This document shows, one piece after another, positions 20,829 to 30,771 of a stretch of 64,000 bases of DNA. Every line of letters starts with the position of its first letter. Position 1 is the first letter of the stretch. Under the pieces are notes generated by a model. That model made no database searches. It had not been told where the DNA came from and worked only from the letters and a program-made list of their open reading frames with translations. Both the position numbers and the translations under genes were made by a program. This stretch comes from Saccharomycopsis fibuligera x Saccharomycopsis cf. fibuligera (Eukaryota; Ascomycota; Saccharomycetes; Ascoideales; Saccharomycopsidaceae), in NCBI GenBank assembly GCA_001936135.1, contig CP012810.1, forward strand, positions 2,728,001 to 2,792,000, given 5' to 3'.

Positions 20829-22451
20829 TCATACAACCCTCTTCATCGACGGCTCAAAAGGATACAAAAAACTCAAACATCCAATGATCCCCACCGCAGC
20901 CCCACAAATCCAAATTGGCACAGATGTCTTGGGGTCAGCAAAATAAGCAATCAAGGGCACAAAACATGACATTCCTCTAATCAATCCAAAGGCTAGTGCA
21001 TTGCCCGTGGCTCTAGCCGCCGAGGGTAAAACTGCTGGAGTGTATGCGTAAAGGCATCCATAGTAAGTGTCAATAAAAATATAAACAAGACTGCTTAGTG
21101 CTAAATTTTGCGGTCTTGTTTTCACTTGAGTATAAGCAAAAAAGCAAATCATTGAGCAAAGTGCACCAATGGCCATTGTTCCACGGTGACCAAGTCTGCG
21201 GGGGAAAAAATAAAGTAATGCTCCAGCAATTATAGGCCCGCCAATGGCGGCAATGTTGGGGAATACATTGTCCCTGTACTGACCGCTGGTGGTTGATGCG
21301 GAAACATTTGCTCCTTTGTTACTGAGATAAATGGGAAGAAAATTGGCATAAAGTGGATATGCGAGCCCAAGTAATAGCCAGGACAAATAGAGTAAGGTGG
21401 TGGAGCGGGCTACTTTGCGGTTTTGGAAAAGTAACTTCAAATGGGATTTTATTTTGCTAAACCAGGATTGCAATTGTATTTGTCTTTGAGGTTTTCGTGA
21501 TTCAACTTCTGATTCCGAATCTGGATCAAATCCACCATGTTCAGTAGCGGTTGGTACTACATCAACATGAATATTACCACATGATTGAAGCTGCTCCAAC
21601 GTTAGTGAGCAAGTCCGCTTATACTTGAGCGCCATACTTTGCAACACCTTGACTGCTTCTTTGTCTCTACCATTACAAACCAAATACTTGGGTGTCTCTT
21701 GCAATTCAATGACAAAAAGTCTCAACATGGAAAAAACAAACACAATGGCAGCATTGACAAAATAAGTATACCGCCAACCTCTATTTTCCCCAGCTTCACA
21801 AACATCAGCACTGGTATCACAACTGGAATAAGTCAACATTGCCCACCCAACAAGTGTCGCAATAGTTTGACCCACACCCCACCATAATGCGAGAAAAGTC
21901 ACGCACCATGAGTACCTACTGGGCAAATATTCTAAAAACACTGTAGTATCAAGCACCAAATTTCCACCAAATGCCGCTGCTGATAGCCCAACAAAGAGAC
22001 AATAAGTGCCCCAGTTGCCCATGGTGCCTGCGAGAAATGAGAAAATTGAACTTAGCAATAATGATGTATTGAAGGCGGTTTTCCGGCCAATGATATCAGC
22101 ACTGAACCCCCATACAATGGCACCGGTAAGCATGCCGGCAAATAGCGCTTCAGAATCGCTAGCAAAAGATTGGTTGAATTGTTTACGTACAAAGACTGCC
22201 ACTGTGGCTTGTACATATGATAGCTGAGAATCTGTGGCGTATCCCATACCGTTAAGGCAGAATAATTTTAAATGATACGTGGTAAATCCAATCTCGTCGA
22301 GTGCGTTGTTCAAAAGCCGCATCTTGGCCTGTAGTACTGAGTCGTAGTCGTTTAATTCCGCCATGTCTTCATTAGTGGACAGGGAGGTTGTCAGGTCCAA
22401 GTTTTTTTCCACATCTTGGATGGTGTTGGTGGGCTTGATTGAGTCTGGCAT
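20829..22451 (-). CDS. Major facilitator superfamily transporter (SV2/SVOP-like group)
   Basis: 540 residues with about 12 hydrophobic spans in two halves of six, separated by a charged central loop (about residues 290-335). The first span is preceded by GFTTYHLKLFCLNGMGYATDS, the layout of the SVOP/organic-ion and sugar-porter-like MFS group. The loop after span 2 carries the MFS signature GFSADIIGRKTAF (about residue 115), and the second half has a degenerate equivalent (FFPRRLGHRG). The long loop after span 5 with two Cys (SSCDTSADVCEAGENRGWRY) resembles fungal members of unassigned substrate. Cytosolic N-terminus of about 55 polar residues. Substrate unknown. It opens a gene-sparse stretch that continues to about 30 kb. 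Confidence 0.85.
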   Translation of the reverse strand: MPDSIKPTNTIQDVEKNLDLTTSLSTNEDMAELNDYDSVLQAKMRLLNNALDEIGFTTYHLKLFCLNGMGYATDSQLSYVQATVAVFVRKQFNQSFASDSEALFAGMLTGAIVWGFSADIIGRKTAFNTSLLLSSIFSFLAGTMGNWGTYCLFVGLSAAAFGGNLVLDTTVFLEYLPSRYSWCVTFLALWWGVGQTIATLVGWAMLTYSSCDTSADVCEAGENRGWRYTYFVNAAIVFVFSMLRLFVIELQETPKYLVCNGRDKEAVKVLQSMALKYKRTCSLTLEQLQSCGNIHVDVVPTATEHGGFDPDSESEVESRKPQRQIQLQSWFSKIKSHLKLLFQNRKVARSTTLLYLSWLLLGLAYPLYANFLPIYLSNKGANVSASTTSGQYRDNVFPNIAAIGGPIIAGALLYFFPRRLGHRGTMAIGALCSMICFFAYTQVKTRPQNLALSSLVYIFIDTYYGCLYAYTPAVLPSAARATGNALAFGLIRGMSCFVPLIAYFADPKTSVPIWICGAAVGIIGCLSFLYPFEPSMKRVV

Positions 22452-22542
22452 GCTGTGAGTATTAGTGCACAGAGATACGAGATTAAGTTCAGTTGAACTA
22501 CTCGGGCATCAAATGCTCTAAAATAAAGTATTATGTTAATAG

Positions 22543-22572
22543 GTCTGGCCTTGGAGAGTCTGGCCTTGGAGA
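22543..22572. repeat. Perfect 15-bp tandem duplication GTCTGGCCTTGGAGA
   Basis: Two adjacent identical copies, 92-121 bp upstream of the MFS transporter ATG. Could double a regulator binding site, or be a replication-slip duplication. Confidence 0.8.
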
Positions 22573-23450
22573 CGAGTATAAAGATAACCGGTGAAAGAGA
22601 GATATAAGAAACAAAAATAAAAAGAAAAAGATACAAATCTAGCAGCTGTTCAAATGGAGTGTTTGAATGTCTGAAATACTCGGCATCAGGTTAGCGCAAA
22701 ACGTGGTGCCAATGTTCAGAATCAATTATTGAATGATCTGCTAGTGCCGAGGCGTGTGATGGATGGTTGCCGAATTGGGCAAGCCGCCCCCCGAGGCTCT
22801 CTTTATATGCAAAACTGAAAGAAGGAAATTTGTGGAGATGCTAGCGTTTCTTTAAAGCTAAGAGCAAACAACAGAAACCTTATTGTGCACGGCTCCCCTG
22901 ACATTACCATGAAAGCTTATATGACTATAAAAGCCCAAGGATCGGGGCTTTCAAAAATATTCGCAAGCCCCCTTAAATTTTGTAAACCATTCAACAGTTT
23001 TACGATAGATGAAGCTATTTATGAAGGAAACTTGCATTCTATAGAATAGATATTTATAGCAGATGGGAACGACTGCACTTGTCCGTTAGTCTATGCGAAG
23101 AAAACGGCGGAAACATGTTGCAACTCAGAAGCAGCAGAAGCTTGCAGCCGTATTTGTGCGAACATGCGTGGACACCCGCCGCTGATCTTGCTGCCCAACA
23201 GAACGAACACCTTGCGCCGAAATCTTTCAGCATGTGCAATGGATGAACTAGCCAAATATCAGAGACAACAATGCACACATCCTTTCCTTACAAAATAGAA
23301 ATTCTCATCCATTCAGTCATGTCAATTAGATGTCATCATTATTGATGGATAAGTGAGGGACCGTTGCTGTGTTTTTATTCTAGTTCACATTGACAAAGAC
23401 CGCTGGACCGAACCATTAATGCAAAACATGGAATGAATACTTGAGATTAT

Positions 23451-23666
23451 TTACATATCAAATGGTTCTTCGAAAAAGTCAATAAAGGCTTTCCCCAACA
23501 TTGATGTTCTATTCTGGTTTTTACCCATTCGATAGAATAAGTATTCGCAATATTCGTCATCTGTCCATGTTGCACGTTGCAAACTAAGCAACCCATGTTC
23601 CAAGCTAAGGGCTACTGCTGTCAAAACTGTCACAAGCGTACCCTTTGGAGAGCTGTCACTGACAAA
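23451..23666 (-). other. Orphan open stretch, possible remnant of a gene 3' end
   Basis: 72 codons open from a TGA at 23667 to a TAA at 23451. The first in-frame ATG is late (in LFYRMGKNQ). The translated end (ATWTDDEYCEYLFYRMGK; AFIDFFEEPFDM) has a protein-like composition with acidic and aromatic residues, but no family is recognised. It could be a gene relic or chance. Confidence 0.2.
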
Positions 23667-23742
23667 TCACGAATAACAAAAGTTTCACTGTTCTTACTCC
23701 TACCAATAATTAGCTGCGGTTTTCTCGTTACCAAATTATATG

Positions 23743-23758
23743 TTTGCCGGCCGGCAAA
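23743..23758. promoter_or_regulatory. 16-bp perfect palindrome TTTGCCGGCCGGCAAA
   Basis: Perfect dyad in an AT-rich gap about 315 bp downstream of the stop of the 7-span protein gene. The CCGGCCGG core contains CGG/CCG triplets of the kind bound by Zn2Cys6 factors; this is inference. Confidence 0.5.
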
Positions 23759-24073
23759 AACAGTTATTTATTAAACACTAAGGTATTTGACATCAGACAG
23801 TATATACACAGTATCACAACAGTAAAGAAATGAAAAAGACAAAAGCATAAGTCAAAGAAAAATTGAATAGCAAAAAAAGAAAATTAGTATAATATAAAAT
23901 AGTACACGAGTTTTAATGAACTCAACTGAAACAAATAGGCATGCTTTTGGCCTGCAAAAGGTGCCCTTGAGGTTTGGAGAAAAACACAAAATATCTGGAA
24001 GAAAGAATAGGCCCATTGGACGTTCACAATTAGCGGAAAAGATCATCAATCATCAAAACTACCAGAGCTTGAA

Positions 24074-25960
24074 TCAATTAAAGCTTTTGGCTTTTTGTGC
24101 AATTTCTTCAAAGTTGACATTAATCAAACAGATAACAAAGTTCACAAAAATATTCAAACCGTTCTTCAAGCAGTGGATAAAAAATACTATCCGTTCTTCT
24201 TCGAACTTGCGATTGGCGAACACAACTGTGTCATTGGCCGAAGTGAAAAAGTCCAAAAAGCTAAACATTGAGAGAATTGGCTGCCATTCTGAAACCGAAC
24301 TGCCAACTGCCCTTCTGAAGCAGTTTAATGAATCCTGATATGCTTCAACAAATCCTAGCTCAATGAAATTGAAAGAGACCTGAAAGAAAAGTTTGACAAG
24401 CAACAAAATAATGGTTTTGTTGTATTTGACTAATGTGTTGTTGATTGAAATATTCAAATTCAAGTCGAACAATTTTTCGTTTATGATTTGCCTCGATAAT
24501 TCGTATGGCTGTTTTTCCTTGGAGATAGCTAGTAGGGATGTTTGATGCTCTTTGAACAGCTTTTCACTCTTTTTGGTGAAACGCTTCAGCCACCACCCTT
24601 CAATGGAATTACCTAATTTGGCAAAGTCGGTATAATTGAAATAGTTATCTAAGATAAATAGCAATAAAACTGATTCCTTGGTGATGTTCAAGTATATCCT
24701 GAGCTTGTCACCACTATTAACAACTGCTAAGCCAAACTCAACCAAATTGAGAAGGATAAAATAACTTGCCATTATGTTTGCTTTACCGCAGAAAGCATTC
24801 CAAACAGCATTAGGTAAATCCAAATCGATGACCCAAAATCCATAACCTTTGGCAAACACCATACTCATGAAAATCTCAATGAAATTATTGGAGAAGATTT
24901 TCAAAAATAGCACTACGAAATAAGAGTATTTCGAAAAGGCAATATTTAAAGGCAGACTCTCCATTGCCAGTATGCTGAAATTGTTTAATGTTAAATAATG
25001 CACATAGTTTAGTAAATGCACATCAAACAATATCAAGTACAATTGTAAAAACACTGTTGGTATGTAACTTGTAGTATATGTGGTAATAGCCTCCCAAGTT
25101 GGCCCAAAATTGAACCATAGCTTCACCACTAAACAACAAGATAATGACACAAAAAATCCAAGCAACGCAATGGTAGTCATAACTGAGACTGTGATCTGGT
25201 TCAAAAAGGTAGAAGCAGCCAAGTTGCCCAAAGAGCTACTGACTTCACTGCTGAGACGTAGCGGCACCGTGTTTTTTCCCGGCATATCATTATTTAAGTG
25301 GTACTCATAGTGTTTTGCGTGGATTGCTTTTGTAAAAACGCAGTAATGGTTGTTACTACTCTCACTATTGTGGCCGTTGCTTTTGTTAATGTCACTAGTT
25401 TTAATGATGAGTTCTTTGGAATGCATGTTCATTAAATGATACACCATACCGTTGCGCTTTGCAAAAATTTTGAACTTGTCTTCATCGAAAACATTGCAAA
25501 CTTGTGGAGAGGAACTGTTGCTATTTGAATTGCAAACATACTCTGTTGTGTTACTGTACTCTGTGTAAAAATCAACAATTTTTGCTAACTGCGCAGCGGT
25601 GCTTTTACAATTACTGCCAGACTTGCTGCAACTCTGGAGTACAAATATAGGGATTTGAAAATTAGCCAATTCTGGGTCAGATGCTAAATATGTTTGTGTA
25701 TGGTTTTCGTCAAGATTGAATTTGATGTATCTAGGTTCTGAAGTTCTGCTAAGGCCAGTAAATGGTGCAAAAATAAGTTTATTTGCCAATGTTGTTAGAA
25801 ATTGGTTGCCGAGCAAGAAACTGCTTAAGAATGTGTCTTTGTCGTAGTCCTGAAAGCATAGTGTGTGGTTGTTGTGCAAAGTGACGGTTTGATTGTAGGC
25901 ATAAACCTGGCAATTTATTAACAGATATGCAAAAAGCAAAAGCACCTTTTGCAAGTACAT
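24074..25960 (-). CDS. Secreted-signal membrane protein with about seven spans, unknown function
   Basis: 628 residues from the first ATG (25960). A signal peptide is evident (MYLQKVLLLFAYLLINCQVY). A luminal or extracellular domain of about 235 residues follows, with many N-x-S/T sequons and several Cys (SCSKSGSNCKS; YVCNSN; VCNVF). After it come roughly seven hydrophobic spans: ITVSVMTTIALLGFFVSLSC, YIPTVFLQLYLILFDVHLL, a span ending before FAKGYGFW, ASYFILLNLVEFGLAVV, SVLLLFILDNYF, TIILLLVKLFFQVSFNFI and FVNFVICLI. A large N-terminal luminal domain before seven spans, with a KGYG motif after span 3, recalls GOST/lung-7TM proteins (Ptm1). The match is weak and the ~90-residue loop after span 5 is unusual. 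Probably lineage-specific. Confidence 0.7.
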   Translation of the reverse strand: MYLQKVLLLFAYLLINCQVYAYNQTVTLHNNHTLCFQDYDKDTFLSSFLLGNQFLTTLANKLIFAPFTGLSRTSEPRYIKFNLDENHTQTYLASDPELANFQIPIFVLQSCSKSGSNCKSTAAQLAKIVDFYTEYSNTTEYVCNSNSNSSSPQVCNVFDEDKFKIFAKRNGMVYHLMNMHSKELIIKTSDINKSNGHNSESSNNHYCVFTKAIHAKHYEYHLNNDMPGKNTVPLRLSSEVSSSLGNLAASTFLNQITVSVMTTIALLGFFVSLSCCLVVKLWFNFGPTWEAITTYTTSYIPTVFLQLYLILFDVHLLNYVHYLTLNNFSILAMESLPLNIAFSKYSYFVVLFLKIFSNNFIEIFMSMVFAKGYGFWVIDLDLPNAVWNAFCGKANIMASYFILLNLVEFGLAVVNSGDKLRIYLNITKESVLLLFILDNYFNYTDFAKLGNSIEGWWLKRFTKKSEKLFKEHQTSLLAISKEKQPYELSRQIINEKLFDLNLNISINNTLVKYNKTIILLLVKLFFQVSFNFIELGFVEAYQDSLNCFRRAVGSSVSEWQPILSMFSFLDFFTSANDTVVFANRKFEEERIVFFIHCLKNGLNIFVNFVICLINVNFEEIAQKAKSFN

Positions 25961-27519
25961 TGTATTTTTGGCCTTGATATTCTTGTAAAATCTTAATAAT
26001 CTGATCTTTACACCGTGTGCTCTTTGGCACAACAGTTACTATATATACACATGGAAACCGTGCCAATCAGACATTCCCTTAATAGCCTTCTGCTAGGCCT
26101 TCGGAATGCGCCTTAATTAGTCTCTTTCATACTTGAAGGAAAATAGGTTGGAAAAATGTTTAGCCACAATGCATTACGCATTTATGCTCACGAGAAGTTT
26201 TGAGGCACTGTATTATAAACACACCGAGCTTATTAGTGCTTTTTTAGTAACTCGCTCTACCCATCGCGGAGGATTTGTATCCCTCATTTTCGCAATTCAG
26301 GGTACTAAATATTTGAAGCCCGAAAAAAAGTAAAAATAGAAGAGCATTGGAAATTTACAAGGCTTTGAAATGTTTAAATTATTAGTACTGCGTACATGAT
26401 ATATTCTCTGATGTGGTACCATATTACTGATTTTCCTGTCAATCAAGCATGATGGGCGTGATAGCAGGCCAGCTGACTGGTCAACACTGCAAAAAGAGCA
26501 ATATTCAAAAACGAAAGTATTAGTAAAGCACAAACTAGCTGAATGTGTTTAATGATCATTTTTACAAAATAGAATATTTGATTTTTTAAAAATTTTTTGT
26601 ATGTAAACTGTCGTAGCCGTTTTTCACCCTTGGCTGTAATCCTTTGGTTATTGCAGTAGGCTCCGTAGATTAGGATATCTATAGAGCCATGCCAATTTTT
26701 TTCCTTTCTAAATCTACCAAGCCCCAGCATCCCAATCACAGTCCGGATGCAATAAGGCACAAAAAGATAAAGAGATTATAGCAGTATTCCAGGAACAAAT
26801 TTCTGACAAAACCTCATTCAGTAATTTTTTGTGTCTCCCTTGAGTCTGCATTTGTGGCACGGAAACTTACTTGCTGATTTTGAACTCCGTAAAGACATGC
26901 TATGCAAAGAGAATAATTCAAAAAGTACTCAATATACATGTTATAGTAGAAAGTTGCCCTCACTACGAAGCTATCCAAAATATGCTTTTGTACACTTTAA
27001 TAATAGGAAGCCACTGGTACCTATGTCATGGCACTCTGCGCCAAAGCACAGTGGCACGTTTCTGAAATCACCTTAAAGTTTTTATGCACTGAGATCCAAT
27101 TAAACCTTGTACACGCTATTACGAACCCTTATTGTTATTGAGCCAAAAACTAAGTGGAGGGAAAGTGGTCAATTATTAAATCTGTCAAAACGAAAACCAT
27201 GCGCCTTGAAGCGGACCGATTTTCCTTTTCAACATGCAGCATGAAGGAATTCGAGCACATTTTTCCTTCATGCCAACACTACTATCATCACACAATTTGA
27301 GTGTGTGATTAAGAGATTCCTTTAATTTAGTCACTACCTTCTAAAGAGAGAACTTTTCTTTAAAAATTAATTTGTGAAGCTATTTAAAAGGCGATTCTCA
27401 CATAGTTTGTGCTTCTCTTTCAGTTTTGCTTCTCTTCGCTTCTATGCAATTTTTATTTTTTTTACTTTCCAGATCTATCTTACATTTTCATTCAAATTGA
27501 TATCCTCAAATTTTCAAAT
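25961..27519. other. Gene-poor 1.56-kb region between two divergent unknown genes
   Basis: Divergent upstream region of the 7-span and the Ser/Asn/Asp-rich genes. It contains one small open frame (26443-26730) of doubtful status. No repeats or RNA genes were recognised. Confidence 0.4.
26443..26730 (-). CDS. Doubtful small ORF with one hydrophobic span
   Basis: 95 codons from an ATG at 26730 (MLGLGRFRKEKNWHG). A basic middle (GEKRLRQFTYKKFLKN) leads to a C-terminal hydrophobic span (QLVCALLILSFLNIALFAV) and an end in HAHHA. No family is recognised. It lies in a gene-poor region and could be a real small membrane protein, a relic or chance. Confidence 0.2.
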   Translation of the reverse strand: MLGLGRFRKEKNWHGSIDILIYGAYCNNQRITAKGEKRLRQFTYKKFLKNQIFYFVKMIIKHIQLVCALLILSFLNIALFAVLTSQLACYHAHHA

Positions 27520-29541
27520 ATGGTTTCTTACAATGAAAAATACAAAAACAACATTACTAGGTTTGAATCATTTTTACAAACCATTGACATCAATGCAGAG
27601 TTGGCTGATGTTGATGCATTGTTGGCTCGCGGAAGGACAAGAAGATCAAGAGCTTCAAGAGCTTCCACTATTCTTTCAATTATCTCTGAACAAGATGGTA
27701 AGCCTGTAAATGCTATAGCAGCTGTTATGGGGAGCTCAAGAAGTTCAATTTATACCTTAAGGAGGCGAAGCACAATAGCTACGAAAAGTGCCGATACTAA
27801 TGAAGAAACCATAAATCTTCTCAGATTGTACGCAGAGAGTTATTCTTCATCATGTGCTTCTTCTGTTTCTAATTTGTCGGGAATTAGAGAAAGATGTCAG
27901 TTGTCAAACATGGCGGTATATACCAACGGATTTCACAATAGCCATTATTTGAGCCATGTTGGAAATCGTGACTCTGTTCTTAGTAACTGCAGCGATGATA
28001 GCAACGCAACTTTGTTACTCCCTGATCCCAAAAAACAAGTTCTTGGCTATACTAGTAATACCGATAGTCGGGTTTACACTAGCAGTGTATACAGTGAACA
28101 TGATGATAGCGAGGAGGAAAAAAGTGCCTACAACCACTCTCATATAGGTAATGTAGCCTCATCTTGGCAAAACCTTTTGAGTGATGGTGACACAGAAGTC
28201 CACGATATCCCAAGCTTACATTCAGTTTTTACCTTGAATGAAGAGCAAAGCGACAATTTGCAATATGAAACTAGAAACAGGATGTATTTCCACACATCCG
28301 CCAATATTGATCAGCTTTTATCGGATGAAGAAGTTGCAGATAGAAGATACCATATTTGTGGCACATCTAGACAGTACTTGCAAAGTTTGGGCTCCGGAAA
28401 GGCCTCTTTAGATGTTGATGAAGATGAAGCTATTAATGCGGAGCAGTTGGAAAAAGAGATCCTTGATTTTATGGAAAACAAAAATAAAGTCTTTGACAAG
28501 GACTATTATATTTACCATCACCATTACAACAACTATAACGAGAGTTCCAACAGCTATAAGGATGAGGATGACGAGGATACAAATGAAGTCATGGACGTTG
28601 GTACTGAAAACAGTAATTATAGCATTTATTACAACAATAGGGTCCCAGAAACAGCTAATATAGATACTACTGTATGGCGTGAGGAAACGGAATTTGTTGA
28701 AGAGTTGATACCAACACCATTTGATTTTATCTACACAACCCCAGTCGGACCTACTGAGCCTACATTTAGCAGTAGTAGCAGCAGTAATATTAATAATGAC
28801 AACCACAACAACAGCCATCAAAATTTGGAAGTTCAGCTTTACGATATTGCAGAAGTCAACCATGCGGGGTCATCTTCATGGGCAGAAAAAAGCGTCAATA
28901 CAGAAAGCATTTACGGATACAATGATGTACCAAGCTACCTCAAAGACTTTGGCTTGTTTATTCATGAAAATAATACCAACGGCAATGCTCCTACAATGGC
29001 ACGGTTGAGGACTAATTCAGACACAATTTCTGTGATCAGTCATCTTATTACCTCTGGAAGAACCAACAGCTGGCCGGCAGTAATTTTGAGAGACAGTAGC
29101 TGTTCTATTTCTGACTCAGATGAGAAACTGAGCGGTACAGCTAGATATGAGAGAAGCTTTGACAGTACCAGTTCTGTGCTCAATAGAGATGACTCCGATG
29201 AAGAGTTGCTTCACATCAAGGCAGAAGTTCAAAAGTACCGTAAGCAATTAGAAGAGCGGTTGCGAATGGAAAACCATGACGGAAGCACTTACTGCACTTT
29301 TAAAAGGGAAGCAGACTCACGCGTTACTGCTAACGCTACTATCATTACTAAACGCAAAGGATCATTTGCATCGGAGCCAATGCCCAAAAGACGATTGTGG
29401 AGATTGAAAGTTCTGCCCCGGGCAAAGATGGATTGCCTTAGACAGAAAGTAAGCCAAGCAGCAAGACGTTTACAAAAACAGAAACAGCAGTGGCTCAAGA
29501 TTTTTGGTGGTAAGGCACAATACACTATGGAGTACTATTGA
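27520..29541 (+). CDS. Unrecognised 673-residue Ser/Asn/Asp-rich protein
   Basis: The start is taken as MVSYNEKYKNN at 27520; an earlier in-frame ATG is possible but its sequence looks like leader DNA (Phe/Ile/Leu-rich). Residues about 40-100 hold a basic Arg/Ser segment (RTRRSRASRASTILSII; SSIYTLRRRSTI). The central 400 residues are acidic, Ser/Asn/Tyr-rich and probably disordered. A conserved-looking C-terminal 110 residues is basic and helical (AEVQKYRKQLEERLRMEN; PMPKRRLWRLKVLPR; QKVSQAARRLQKQKQQW) and ends EYY. No enzyme motif or membrane span is seen. Charge layout suggests a nucleic-acid or membrane-surface binder, which is only inference. Confidence 0.75.
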   Translation: MVSYNEKYKNNITRFESFLQTIDINAELADVDALLARGRTRRSRASRASTILSIISEQDGKPVNAIAAVMGSSRSSIYTLRRRSTIATKSADTNEETINLLRLYAESYSSSCASSVSNLSGIRERCQLSNMAVYTNGFHNSHYLSHVGNRDSVLSNCSDDSNATLLLPDPKKQVLGYTSNTDSRVYTSSVYSEHDDSEEEKSAYNHSHIGNVASSWQNLLSDGDTEVHDIPSLHSVFTLNEEQSDNLQYETRNRMYFHTSANIDQLLSDEEVADRRYHICGTSRQYLQSLGSGKASLDVDEDEAINAEQLEKEILDFMENKNKVFDKDYYIYHHHYNNYNESSNSYKDEDDEDTNEVMDVGTENSNYSIYYNNRVPETANIDTTVWREETEFVEELIPTPFDFIYTTPVGPTEPTFSSSSSSNINNDNHNNSHQNLEVQLYDIAEVNHAGSSSWAEKSVNTESIYGYNDVPSYLKDFGLFIHENNTNGNAPTMARLRTNSDTISVISHLITSGRTNSWPAVILRDSSCSISDSDEKLSGTARYERSFDSTSSVLNRDDSDEELLHIKAEVQKYRKQLEERLRMENHDGSTYCTFKREADSRVTANATIITKRKGSFASEPMPKRRLWRLKVLPRAKMDCLRQKVSQAARRLQKQKQQWLKIFGGKAQYTMEYY

Positions 29542-29832
29542 TTGGGCGGTTGATGGACTAGTTAATGGCTCATGTTGACGATCCAGGGATGATCGCGATG
29601 TCTGCGTCGCTTGTGCAGTTGCCGACGGTTTAGGCTATTTGCGGGGGTTTAAGGATCTCACACAGTATCGGATATGAGCAGTATATAAATACCCACAGTT
29701 CTTCTAAGCTTGCTCGCTTTGTTTTTACTAATTTTTTTTCCTACATATTTCCTTTTCTTGGCTGATCTGATTCTTTACTCAATAATACACTTAATACATT
29801 TTTTATTCTAATAAAGCATAAACTACTTAACC

Positions 29833-30771
29833 ATGAGCGCCGCCAAACCTCCAGCCCCAGGTCTCTATCCACCATTACCAACTTTCCTCAAGCTGGACAA
29901 TTGGACTGTCGATTACGACACTCAAGCAGCACATACTAAGTTTCTTGTTGATAACGGCATCAAGGGTTTTGTTATTAATGGTTCTACGGGAGAAAATGCC
30001 CATTTATCCAGAAAAGAAAGAGCTAATCTTGTTAAAACTATCAGAACATCCGCAGGCCCAGAATCTGTCGTCATTGCCGGGATTGCTGAAAACAGCGTTG
30101 AAGGTACTATAGAAGAAATCAAATCAGTGAAAAATGCAGGAGCAGACTATGTTCTTGTAGTGACTTCCAATTATTTTGGCGCCAGTGCATCCCAAGAAGG
30201 TATCTACCATTGGTTCAAGCTTGTTGCTGATGCTTCTCCATTACCGGTGCTCATCTACTTGTATCCTGGCGTCACTAATGGCATCGTTATCCAAGAAAAA
30301 ACATTTGAAAAATTAGCTCAGCATCCAAACATTGTTGGATCAAAATTTACTCATGGCGATTTGACCCTTTTCATCAAAGTGCAGCAGAACCCAATTATTC
30401 AAAAATCAGCATTTTCGGTGTTTCCAGGTTTTGCTAACCTTTTATTGCCAGCATTTAGTGTTGGTTCTGTGGGACTAATTGACGGTTTAGGAAATGCGTT
30501 CCCAAAGACTATTGCTAAATTACTTGAGTACGGCATCAATCAGGATTTTGGCCCTGAAGCTCGTGAATTACAATACAAGGTCACTAAAGCTGAACAAGTT
30601 GCTGTTGATGGTGGCGTTCTAGCTACCAAGTTGCTTGTTAAAAGTTTTACCGGGTTTGGCGAATCTGTCTATGGTAGACCACCATTGGATGTTCCTTTCT
30701 CTAAAGATTTGTTCCAAGCTAATTATGTGTCAGATCTTGAGGAACTTGCTGCTATTGAAAAGACTTTATAA
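29833..30771 (+). CDS. DapA/NAL-family class I aldolase (HOGA or deoxy-hexulosonate aldolase type)
   Basis: 312 residues, typical of the dihydrodipicolinate synthase/N-acetylneuraminate lyase superfamily. A (beta/alpha)8 barrel is expected. Visible signatures: NGSTGENAHLSRKER near residue 50 (the GxTGE substrate-carboxylate loop), the catalytic Tyr in LIYLYPGVTNG near 138, and the Schiff-base Lys in IVGSKFTHGD near 168. Fungi make lysine by the aminoadipate route, so a DHDPS role is unlikely. Likely substrates are 2-keto-3-deoxy sugar acids or 4-hydroxy-2-oxoglutarate, giving pyruvate plus an aldehyde. The promoter (29542-29832) has a TATATAAA box near 29681-29688. Confidence 0.85.
   Translation: MSAAKPPAPGLYPPLPTFLKLDNWTVDYDTQAAHTKFLVDNGIKGFVINGSTGENAHLSRKERANLVKTIRTSAGPESVVIAGIAENSVEGTIEEIKSVKNAGADYVLVVTSNYFGASASQEGIYHWFKLVADASPLPVLIYLYPGVTNGIVIQEKTFEKLAQHPNIVGSKFTHGDLTLFIKVQQNPIIQKSAFSVFPGFANLLLPAFSVGSVGLIDGLGNAFPKTIAKLLEYGINQDFGPEARELQYKVTKAEQVAVDGGVLATKLLVKSFTGFGESVYGRPPLDVPFSKDLFQANYVSDLEELAAIEKTL

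Larger units (their letters stand above)
22452..24073. other. Gene-poor 1.6-kb region between MFS transporter and 7-span protein gene
   Basis: Contains a perfect 15-bp tandem duplication (22543-22572) upstream of the MFS gene, a 16-bp perfect palindrome (23743-23758), and an orphan open stretch on the minus strand (23451-23666) without an N-terminal ATG. No complete gene is recognised. Confidence 0.5.

Noticed and set aside
23916-24338. Plus-strand open frame overlapping the 3' end of the 7-span gene
   Set aside because: It is antisense to the C-terminal spans of a far longer frame with a signal peptide and regular spans.
22452-27519. Centromere, LTR element or transposon in the gene-poor gaps
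   Set aside because: No long inverted repeats, terminal repeats or coding remnants of such elements were seen; gene-poorness alone is not evidence.
27409-27519. An upstream in-frame extension of the 27.5-kb gene
   Set aside because: Its Phe/Ile/Leu-rich translation looks like T-rich leader DNA; the MVSYNEK start gives a normal N-terminus.
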